From Galeruca laticollis (taxonomy: Eukaryota > Arthropoda > Insecta > Coleoptera > Chrysomelidae), in NCBI GenBank assembly GCA_963921935.1, contig OY998176.1:81818960-81882959 (forward strand): a DNA stretch of 64,000 bases. The letters run 5' to 3'. The position numbers and the translations under genes are program-made. This document shows positions 9,437 to 19,045 of the stretch, piece by piece. The stretch's first letter is position 1. Every line of letters begins with the position of its first letter. The notes beneath the pieces were generated by a model. The model saw nothing but the letters and a program-made list of their open reading frames with translations, made no database searches and had not been told where the DNA came from.

Positions 9437-11948
9437 TGTAACTGTAAGATTAAGGACTAATCCTATGGTTACTTGATAAACGGTAAAAACACTTTTAAAA
9501 AGTTTTTACCAACTTTCGAATTAATTAGTCGTTAATGTTTTTCATCTTCTGCTATCATTAAAATATTTTTTAGTAGTACTATAGGTAAATCTTAGACATC
9601 GTACTAATAAGTTAGTTTTACCTCGTTGTGTACTTATAAAAATGTTGAATGCGTAAATTGGTATGTAGTGCATTAATAAAACTGTAAATATTAGCCAAAC
9701 GGCTTATTTTATCGAATTCCAACAAGTGTACCTTTTCGTTAGCTTAATGTGTGGGGAAGTCAATTTCGATAATTTCATACATCCCTGTAAAATTTTTGGA
9801 TCACTAACCATTGCGAGTAGCCCGTCCCTGGCTTCAAGGCACTACTGTAAATCTGTTTACTTTTCCAAAATAAACTCACACGTACATTATAGCTTTGCCG
9901 TAAAATTTATAAAGGTCAAGTAACTAGTACAAAAAATAAAAATAAAAACCAAATTCAAAATTAAAACTTTGGAGGCCTATAACTCGAAAACGAGGACCTG
10001 CATAGAAAAAGTTTATACGAAGTACTAACATTATTTTGGCTCAAATTATACGCTGCTGACTTTATTCCCATTAGTCCCGGGACACCCTGTATAAGAACGC
10101 TCACACTGACAGTGTAATCTAAATATTCGGGAGTATTTTTTACGAATTTCACATCTGACTTTCCATTTCAATTTTTGCATTTCTGACACAAACTGCAAAA
10201 ACTTTTTTTCAACTGGCACCTCAGACACTCCCTTTATCATCTTTCTTGTTCTACATTTCAAATAAACGTCAACCTAACTCTAGTTTTCATTAGGCGATAA
10301 GCGGAGAAGTCCGATTCCATCGAACGGAACAGCCTCCAAGTAATTTTATTTGACATTTACAGCACTTTTCCATTCCGACGAAAATATATATATTTAAATA
10401 TATTCCCGAAACTCTTCGCATACATATATATCAGTTTTGTTGATCCGTCTTTTGAATAATGCAAAAAGGTGTATATGAATAACTTTGTAGCTGAATTTAG
10501 TCTCAGGGATTCCAACATAGAGATTTGGTTCAAATCACAATGCGAGAATATTTATCGGAGCATTAAGAGAAATGGAACATTTGGATTTGGAATTTGTTAG
10601 CCGATGAAATCGCAGTGATTTCAATAATCTCCGTATTGTGATGAATTATTTCCGAGCTGTTATAGCCTAGACTTATTTATGTGACTAGAGAGGACATAAA
10701 AATAGGCCACAACGTATACAAATAGAAGAGACACATGGACAGATATCTACATATACAGGAATAGTTGCGGGTATCTCCCCCAAATTTAGGGGTGGAAATG
10801 TTGAAAAGGCGATTTTAGGGAGAATATAATTTTTTGATAAAAAATTATTTTTTATCCAACTTATGTAAAATTCAGACCTATATGGAGGTTTTTATGGTTT
10901 CTAACATAAAAAAGTAGACAGTAGTGTCAGAAAAAGAAATATTACAAAAAGTAGCATGTAGCACTTCTCTATTATTCGATTGCTGAACTTATTATTGTCA
11001 TTTTCATATTGTCAAAATAAAAATAAACAAGTTTTTTTTTGCAATTTCATGAAACGTTGATATTTTTAAATCTTTTCCGGAAAGATGATTTATTTTTTAA
11101 GATTACCGAATGACTCCTGGTAGATAAAAACAATATTGACAATTAAAACAAAAAAATCGATACATTTATTGTTCGATTAATCGACTGCTGTACTGAGTAT
11201 TTACAGTGTTTAGATGTTTAGGACTGTTGAATTTATCCTCCAATATTTTTATTTATTTTTTATATAACAATAAAAAATACCGAAAATTGATAAAGGTTCC
11301 ATTAGCTTCGAGCAAGGGGATTTAAATTTGAATTTAGAGAGGATTTTAAAATAGGCTTGGGGGTAAATTTACCAATTAGCAAGTCTGCGTATAACGTTTC
11401 TTATTTACCAATAAAACACTTTATTTTAGAACATAACAGCTTCTCATCAATATCGCTATAGTCTATTTTTATGAATGAGAGAGTATTAAAATAATAAAGC
11501 ATTCGTAATCTATAGGTGTGTACAACTCTACCCTTCGTTACCGAGTTGTTTCTTAAACAAAAAAAATCCGCTGTCACCACTTTAATAAATGCTGTCCCCA
11601 AATGTAATAAATTAGACCCTTCTATCTAAATAAAGCAGCCGAGCGTGAAAAAAATAAATCCAGTCCGATTTAGGCGGGGACCTCCTGGGCTTAAAGCGGT
11701 AGAATTACCTTTGTCAGGCCAGAGTTGATCTCTTTGTTCAGCCTCGTATCCAAATGCACTGCTCATCTAACCTATCAATTCAAACATTTGTTATAGATTG
11801 CGATACCAAAACAGAAATGTCATGTTGACCGCTTCAATTGAAGGAATCGGCGGGCTGTTCTTGTTTAACTAGTTGAGCTCCACATACATAACCTAACCTA
11901 ACCAACGGTGTTCTGTTGTGAAATAAAAATTATATCGGGAAATTTGGA
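9437..11948. other. Intronic, AT-rich; contains one mariner-like terminus
   Basis: No gene recognised. GGGACACCCTGTATA at 10079-10093 is the exact complement of the terminus at 44156 and lies about 650 bp upstream of the minus-strand transposase start, the expected place for its 5' inverted repeat. A 215-base minus-strand ORF at 10046-10261 overlaps this terminus and is not convincing. The rest, including 11640-11948 just before the next LINE, shows only simple AT-rich sequence and a short CCTAACCTAACC run at 11889. Confidence 0.6.
10079..10093 (-). repeat. Mariner-like terminal inverted repeat tip
   Basis: GGGACACCCTGTATA on the plus strand, that is TATACAGGGTGTCCC reading into the minus-strand element. 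It is identical as a reverse complement to 44156-44170, and one base off the copy at 14246-14260. Confidence 0.7.
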
Positions 11949-13715
11949 GTGGCTCCTATTACCTCGGAGGCCACCATTCCCCCGGTTACCCCTAATGATC
12001 AAAGTATTGGCAAATTACATCCCATGGCCGTAGGTAATATCCTACACAAAAAACTTAATATTCAAAATATAATGAAAATTGATAATGTGGGCAAAAATAA
12101 AATTAGATTTCAAGTTCAAAATATTACTGATGCTAATAAACTTGTTACTAATCCTGATCTGATCAATGAACATTTAAAAGCGTACATACCAAATAATTTG
12201 CTAAATGGAAAAGGAGTAATAAAAAATGTTGAAACTATTTTTGATAAAGAATATTTATTCAGTAACTTTCTCTCTCATATAACTATTTCATACATAAGTA
12301 GAATTAAAAGAAAAATAACACGTAATAATGAGACAATCTGTAATTGTCACATTTTAGGGTATTAAACTACCGTCCATCATATACATAAATTCTATAGCAT
12401 GTTATGTTGAAGCATAAATAAATAAAGTTACACAATGTTTTAAATGTCTAAAATACAGTCATGTAGCAAAACAATGTCGCAGCACATCATTATGTATAAA
12501 TTGTGGAAAAGATAAAGTCGATACACACGTCTGTCGCGACCCACAAGACAGTTGCTGCATACTTTGTAAAACTAACACGCATAAATCAATATCCAAAACT
12601 TGCCCCGCTCATATCAAACAACAAGAAATTAAAAAGAAGACGGCTGAGGAAAATGAAACATTCTTAGAAGCTAAACGCATGAATAACAATTTTTACGCCA
12701 ATATAGTCCAAACCAACAATAGATTTCAGACACTAACGACATAAGATGAACAAGAGTTCCCCTCTCTACCAAATCCAAAGGCCAAACATAGAAAAAGTAA
12801 TACCTTGCTCCTCGACAACAACAGCAAGCCCTCATAATACAGAAAATCATGAAAATAGCCGCTCCGTTACACAGTCAGGATTTAATGGCCAGAAGAAAGA
12901 AAAGCCTCATCTCCCATTACAGAAGTCGATGTTCCACCTATGTATCCATTCAGATTCGAATGTGATAAACCAATTACGCAGCCCTCCAGAAACAATCCTA
13001 AGAATTCCGATACCCAAGAAGATCTAGCAGAAAAAGTTTTAGAAGCAATCCAAAAGGTCCTCACCTCAATAAACTCATTTAAAGAACTGTCCTCAATAGA
13101 TGTTGATTATATTCAAGAAATAGCATTTTCTAGTAATGAAAAAACTGGACAAGAGACTATTATGATTGACGATGAATTTTAAGAATACTAATAACTTGAA
13201 TATTCTTCAGTGGAATGCACGTTCTGTTATATTCAATAAAAACAGTTTGATTAATATACTATCTGATCTTAGAATTGATATCGCTTTAATATCAGAAACG
13301 TGGTATAATCCAAATAAATCTTATACATTTCCTGGTTATCATATTGTACATAGTGATAGACTTGATGCCACTACTGGGGTGGCAATACTAATAAAAAACA
13401 CTATAAAATACAAAGAAAATGTTATCGCCGAGGATATCAATGAAAATATGTAAGCTTGCGCAGTTCAAATAACCTAACCAAACTTTTTGAATATGCGGAT
13501 CAGTCCACTTTATAAGTTGGAGGTGATGTCAATGTACATCACGGATTATGGGGATCTTACAGAAACAATCCACCAGGAACAAATATTGTAAATGCCTTAA
13601 ATCAGTCTAACAACATAATATTATTAAACGATGGATCGTCAACAAAGATATCAACAACAACCAATGAGTCGGCGATTAATCTAATATTCCCTACTTCCGA
13701 TATTGCATACGGAAT
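11949..13715 (+). mobile_element. I-type LINE, 5' half only (gag ORF and endonuclease)
   Basis: ORF1 pieces at 11949-12363 encode an RRM-like gag region (RFQVQNITDANKLV, LKAYIPNNLL, GVIKNVET). A frameshifted CCHC cluster spans about 12430-12620: CFKCLKYSHVAKQC, CINCGKDKVDTHVC, CCILCKTNTHKS. The ORF1 remainder ends at TAA 13180, overlapping the ORF2 ATG at 13172 by 11 bp. ORF2 begins ILQWNARSV and ISETWYN, breaks near 13455, then resumes with GGDVNVHHGLWGS and ends near NLIFPTSDIAYG. RT and RNase H are missing, and a mariner C-terminus follows directly. Loss of the 3' half is the reverse of normal LINE truncation, so a deletion is inferred. It is related to the complete copy at 34932-39860. 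Confidence 0.8.
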
Positions 13716-13722
13716 TCATTCA

Positions 13723-13923
13723 GATTTCTTTGTCTGGGGTTACTTAAAAGGTCGAGTTTATGTCACACCCCCAATTGATTTTGATGATTTAAAGGATAAA
13801 ATAAAAGAGGCATGTCGGACCGGAATACCCGAAATGATTACATCAGCACTTACAAGAAATCTTTTAACAAGGTTTGAACATTGTGTCAATGTACATGGTC
13901 ATCAATTTGAACATTTTCTTTAA
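13723..13923 (+). pseudogene. Mariner-like transposase C-terminal end
   Basis: 66 uninterrupted codons plus TAA: DFFVWGYLKGRVYVTPP, then DFDDLKDKIKEAC, and RFEHCVNVHGHQFEHFL-stop. This is the conserved tail of insect IS630-Tc1-mariner transposases, after the third catalytic Asp. It is fused directly to the endonuclease of the LINE upstream, so the catalytic core is absent. A matching terminus, GGGACACGCTGTATA, lies 320 bp downstream at 14246-14260. Confidence 0.8.
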
Positions 13924-14245
13924 TTTTTTTAATTACTTGTACTTTTTAGTTTCCTATGTTACATTTTTTAATAAAATAATTTATATAGATGCCCCTATTA
14001 TCATTACTGCACAATACAATGATGACAAATGTGGTATAGTTGAATTTGTTTTTGAATGATATATCCAAAATTGTTATATTACACCATTTGAAAAGATTAT
14101 GTTGGGGTCACGTGACCCGAAATGACAGGAAAAATGGAAGTCATTTTATAATAAATATAAGCATCAGTTTCGACTGTTTATATCTGCTGAATTTCATACA
14201 TGTCATAAGAACAATTTTCGAGAAATTGAACTGCCAAAACGTCGT

Positions 14246-14260
14246 GGGACACGCTGTATA
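14246..14260 (+). repeat. Mariner-like terminal inverted repeat tip
   Basis: GGGACACGCTGTATA, one mismatch from the tips at 10079 and 44156. It closes the 3' end of the transposase remnant at 13723-13923. Confidence 0.6.
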
Positions 14261-14344
14261 TTTGGTACCCTTTTTAGTACTGCAGCTCATGGCTAAATGG
14301 ACTGGGTCCGGACAACAAAAAAGTAGAGCCACTTCTTACAAATC

Positions 14345-16080
14345 CAAGTAAAAATCGGAATCAGAAGATGAACTGTCGCAACCAATATTTACAATGTTTG
14401 GCTCGATCATTTCATCAGTAATATTGTCCAACTTTCACATTTTCTCTTCTTCTTTAATCGTATGATTTACTGCCTTTTCCCAGTTTCCAGCTTTCTCATT
14501 ATTTACAGCCTCCAAAAACAACTGTTTAACATCACTCGTTTTAAAAGAATTATTTTTTCTTCAAACTTCTCCCTTTATCTGTGCCCATACCAGTTCAATA
14601 GGGTTCAGTTCGCAATGAAATGGTGGTGATCTAACCACCGTCATCCCACGATTTTTTGCAAATTCATCAATTTCATATTTTTTGAATTTCTCTGTAGGAA
14701 GAGAACACAGAGAATACAGTTCTTTTCTCACAGAACCAGAATGGAACTTAATATTCTTTGAATTTAGCCAATTCTGTTAAGCTTTTTTTAACCACTTGGT
14801 TGTGGACAATTTTTCTAAGAGTTTCGAGTGATAATTTACATTATCCATTCCTATTATACAGTTCTGAGGAAGAAGAGCTATCATTCACTCATGGTAGTCA
14901 CCCGTTCGAGTAGATTCAAAAGTCAATAAACCACCTTCAACAAAACGATTTGAACTGCCGATGTGTACTATTATCAGTCTGCGCCCCTTTCCTGATGGTG
15001 GATTTAAAACAGTAGATAAATTATTTAAAAAAGCCTGTATTATACTTGTAACAGTTTCATCTTGCCAAAATTCATTTGGTGTATGTCCCTCGTTGATTCA
15101 TGTTTCATCTAATTAAAATATATTTCATCTTTGGTTTCTCATTTATTTTAGTCCTTAGGTAATTCCTTCTCCATACCACAATATCTCTTCTTTCTATTAA
15201 AATAGACTTTCTAGAATGCTGATGGTGGATTTAAAACAGTAGATAAATTATTTAAAAAAGCCTGTATTCTACTTGTAACAGTTTCATCTTGCCAAAATTC
15301 ATTTGGTGTATGTCCCTCGTTGATTCATGTTTCATCTAAATAAAATATATTTCATCTTTGGTTTCTCATTTATTTTAGTCCTTAGGTAATTTCTTCTCCA
15401 TACCACAATATCGCTTCTTTCTATTAAAATAGACTTTCTAGAATGCTGATGGTGGATTTAAAACAGTAGATAAATTATTTAAAAAAGCCTGTATTCTACT
15501 TGTAACAGTTTCATCTTGCCAAAATTCATTTGGTGTATGTCCCTCGTTGATTCATGTTTCATCTAAATAAAATATATTTCATCTTTGGTTTCTCATTTAT
15601 TTTAGTCCTTAGGTAATTTCTTCTCCATACCACAATATCGCTTCTTTCTATTAAAATAGACTTTCTAGAATGCTTCTTCCTGCGAAAACCTATTTCTTTT
15701 AAAAATTGTCATAGTGTGCTTCGACTCATTTCAGAGTAATCTTTATCATCTCGAACCGTAGCAAGAACTTGGTCTTCTGTCGGAAATTTTTTACTAAAGA
15801 GGAACGCATGCAATTTCCTTCCAAGTCTTTCTTTCAAATGATTTTCTATTTGTAATTTTGGTTTTCCTGAAGCTTTACGTGCTGTTTGAAACTCGCCACA
15901 TTTCTCTTCTCTAATAACTCTGTAAATCGTAGATTTCTCAACACCAAGCGTACTACTAACTAATTCCACTGTGTCATCAACAGCTTTACATAAATTTTTG
16001 TCTGTAAATAGCTTAAAACAATTAAATATCAATGGTTTTTCGTTAACTGTTAAAGTACCGATTTTTCGGCGTTTACACAA
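14345..16080 (-). pseudogene. DDE transposase (Tc1-like, DDE_3 type) with internal triplication
   Basis: Minus-strand transposase read from high to low coordinates. The N-terminal helix-turn-helix has VSSTLGVEKSTIYRVI followed by REEKCGEF (about 15970-15880). A winged region ends RDDKDYSEMSRSTL at 15713. The catalytic core then decays: VHIGSSNRFVEGGLLTF-like sequence and a MDNVNYHS-like Asp motif near 14830-14960. A well-kept third motif, SPPFHCELNPIELVWA, lies at 14596-14644. Many stops interrupt it. A 227-bp segment inside the core is present three times in tandem (14994-15674). The acidic C-terminus runs down to about 14345. Dead element. Confidence 0.7.
14994..15674. repeat. Three tandem copies of a 227-bp unit
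   Basis: Units start at 14994, 15221 and 15448, each with GATGGTGGATTTAAAACAG, and end with AGACTTTCTAGAATGCT. Spacing is exactly 227 bp twice. Copies differ by only a few bases (for example CTAATTAAAAT against CTAAATAAAAT; ATTATACTTG against ATTCTACTTG). Copies 2 and 3 look closer to each other than to copy 1. The array lies inside the transposase pseudogene and must postdate its decay or be recently homogenised. Confidence 0.95.
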
Positions 16081-16134
16081 CTTGGACTTCCTTACTAAAA
16101 CGAAAAATCTACAATCGCATTTGCAGTGGAACTT

Positions 16135-16279
16135 GTTGGGAAGGTATTCTCTACTTTTAATTCGATTACTGTGGGAGATTCTTGGAATTAAAATAAAACA
16201 AAATTTCAAACCTTTACTGGTTTGAGATTTTGTTTTATCCCACAGTAATCGAATTAAAAGTAGAGAATACCTTCCCAAC
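16135..16279. repeat. 42-bp perfect inverted repeat with nested inner stem
   Basis: Left arm 16135-16176 (begins GTTGGGAAGGTATTCTC) is the exact complement of the right arm 16238-16279. In the 61-bp spacer, AAAACAAAATTTCAAACC pairs with GGTTTGAGATTTTGTTTT with one mismatch, giving a continuous long hairpin. It lies at the 5' side of the DDE_3-type transposase and may be an inverted duplication of that element's terminal repeat. Confidence 0.9.
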
Positions 16280-17389
16280 CAAACCTTTTTCTATTGTTCT
16301 GTACAGCTTATGGTTATAAAAGACTAATAAAAGACCGAAAACTTGTATTAGCTCAGGTACATTTATGAAAATTTTAGGAAATATTTAGATTATTTTGTAA
16401 TAATATTTAAAATGACCGTACTAAGTTTTGTATTTGGAATTAGATTTTATTACTCTCTCGTACATAAAAATAGACTACCTATAATCGCTAACCTTGCGAC
16501 GACCGTAACACTGCAGCTAACACGGTCCTGTAATATGTGTCTCGACCTTTAGAGTTTTTACTGTACTGTCAAATGAAGTTCATTTTGATGTACTTCAAGG
16601 AATGTAAAAGATATTTTTACTGAAAACGTGCTTTTTTCGAATCATTAGACGGTAAATTCTCTATATTCAGTTGACGGTGGAATATGTGAACAACTATTTT
16701 ACGTGAATAGAAAGAGTCAATCTCTTCCTTTTTTAATTCGAGGGAAGCTGCTGAAGGACGTGCTTTTTCATGAAAAAGGCATCAATAACGGATATTCTAA
16801 AAAGTACTATGCTTTCGTAAGACTTCTCAAAGAATTCTGCAGTTATTTTCAATATATTATTTTCAGAGGGTGAAAATGATTCAATTGCAAATTGACTCGA
16901 ACCCTGGAATAATTATATAAATCAAAGAAGCTTTATGAAGAAATGGTATAGAAAAATGTTGATTGTCTCACGAATTTTTCAAACTATATGTGAGAAAAAC
17001 ACTGAAATAAGACAAAAAGTAGGAAACGAAAACACATTAAAATACAAAGACTTGACGGGGTGGACACATAATTAAAAAAGTAACACAAGTATTCCGATAT
17101 AGTCGAGAAGGGGAGGAGGAGGAAGGACCGAGGATGGCTGAAGGAATGAGATAGAGGACGATATATGAGTTCTGGAAGTAGTAGACTGGAACACGAAATA
17201 CAGGAATAGAAAGGAATTGAAAAATATGACAAAAATGGACAGGTCCAAGGTATAATTGTAGAGAAAAATAAGTTAAAATGAAATATGTAAAAACAAACTT
17301 TTTAAGTTGAACGGTTTTGAATGAAATAATGATAATTAGGGTATAGATAATGTTCTAAAAGGTAGAAAATAACTAGGATTAAAATGAAA
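16280..17389. other. Intronic sequence, no gene
   Basis: Mostly AT-rich. The only notable piece is a purine-rich stretch at 17100-17175 (GAGAAGGGGAGGAGGAGG). No domain recognised on either strand. Confidence 0.55.
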
Positions 17390-18650
17390 TCATTAAATTT
17401 TATTTCTACTGCAGGTTTAATCCATTTTGTACGCTGTAGTAAATTATTAAGATAGTCGGTGGAATATCCTTTCCAAAAAGCGGCTACTAATTTTTAAATT
17501 AGTTGCCAGCCGTCCAATATATTTCATTTGTTCTTTGAAAAATCAGATTTTGGGATTACCAGAACCAATTTTTTTAAGATAACGAAGTTCGCTGGGATGA
17601 GTGGTATTAATTCGTTTGGATCTGACGACTGGGAATACAAATGACGACTGTCCAATACTGCCTCAATTTCACATATTAATGTGTGCATTTCGTCATAGCA
17701 GAGTATTTACTCGCCAACCACACGAACTAGGTGTGTTTTGAAGCTTTTAACGCCAGCTTCTGCTAAACCGTTAAAATTTGGTCCAGTAGGGGGAGAGCAC
17801 AGAGCACATTCACTTGAGCGCAAGCTCTTCAGAAGCTTGTTTTGTTGCTGATTATATATATATATATAGTTCCATTATCGCTTTGACAGAAAACCACTGA
17901 ACCTCGTCTTGCAACAAATCGCTTAAAACAAGCAATAAAACTCTCTGTGGTGAGATCCACTACCTGCTCTAAATGAACCGCCATTGTTCAGCAGCATACA
18001 AATACGCAAATGTAAAATTTGAATTTTTTTGTGATGCCTCTGCCTCTTAAGGGCGTATTCAAAAAGGGGCGCTACGTGGGAAAATACAGCTAACTAGGAT
18101 ATTCTATAACTAGGTAAATTCGCCATAGTAGGAGGGTAGTACGTGTTAGGATATGCTCTAAAACACTTCACTCAACTACTTAGTGTTTTTTAAATAGCTC
18201 TTCTGGCCGAAATAGTCCAAAATTGCTGCAAAAGTATATGATGTAAAGTTTTTGATACTGGGTGAAAGTCTTTTATTATGATCATAGTGAGATGATGTGA
18301 ACTTAATAATAGTGGGTGTTTTACTGAAAATTTCAAATCTGATGCGTTCCTCAAGCGACTGCCCGCTCTGATAAAACCATCGGAATCAAGAAAAACCGAG
18401 AGTTTGCGAAACGGTTTTGGAAACAATTTATTTTCCCTTTATCATGGAAATAATATTGTTGGATAGAAATAATAGTGTTTATAAAGCTGTAGTTTGGAGA
18501 TGTTTCACGAGCCACATTAAGGCTCTCTGTAACTCGTCTAGAGTGGGTCGACCGAAATATGTTTCGCCTGGTATGTTAATTTGTAAAAAATCAAAAACAG
18601 TAAGAAATAATTTTTTGAATAGTAAACAAGTTAGAAAATCTTTCCAATAA
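17390..18650 (-). mobile_element. BEL/Pao retrotransposon integrase fragment
   Basis: The minus strand from 18650 down gives ELQRALMWLVKHLQ, then SVFLDSDGFIRAGSRLRNA and KHPLLLSSHHL (18360-18290), the zinc-binding N-terminal integrase segment. LLQQFWTISARRAI comes next. After a frameshift the later core appears as NFNGLAEAGVKSFKTHLVRV (about 17790), CEIEAVLDSR and SSDPNELIPL, then WQLI and LLQRTKWIKP near 17430. This order is typical of BEL/Pao pol. Protease, RT and LTRs are absent. Several stops make it inert. Confidence 0.8.
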
Positions 18651-18654
18651 TACA

Positions 18655-19045
18655 TCTATTGGTTTGATCACTGTCGTGACCTCGAAGACCATTTTTTTCC
18701 TCACTCAGGTGATATTGAACCTTCTTTAAAATTATGACCTAAATATTGTACTATCTACACAAAATTGAAATTTGGATTTATTGAATTTTACATTATTTTC
18801 CCTAGCTCTTTGTAGGACCTTCTCTAGTATCTCATTATGTTTTTCAATTATATCTGCAAATATTAGAATGTCATTTATACATATGAAAATATTATCAATA
18901 CCCTTTCAGCTGAAATATTTAATCCAAAAGGTAACCTTATGAAATAATAACATCCGTATATAGTAATAAATGTACAAATTTCCTCACTATCAGGATGAAA
19001 AAAACCGTCTTTTTAATCGAGAATTGAATAATTTTCGTTTAAGGC
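18655..19045 (-). mobile_element. Ty3/gypsy reverse transcriptase fragment
   Basis: The minus strand reads YSILD-stop-KDGFFH (19040), YGCYYFIRLPFGLNISAE, a poorly kept INDILIFADI where YxDDI is expected, and EKHNEILEKVL, with a later NNVKFNKSKFQF. This is the palm of Ty3/gypsy RT. It has frame changes and an Asn in the catalytic motif. It is sandwiched between a LINE and a BEL/Pao piece, all in the same orientation. Confidence 0.65.

Noticed and set aside
11889..11905. Telomere-like CCTAACCTAACC run
   Set aside because: Only about three copies; this short word is common in insect DNA and shows no array.
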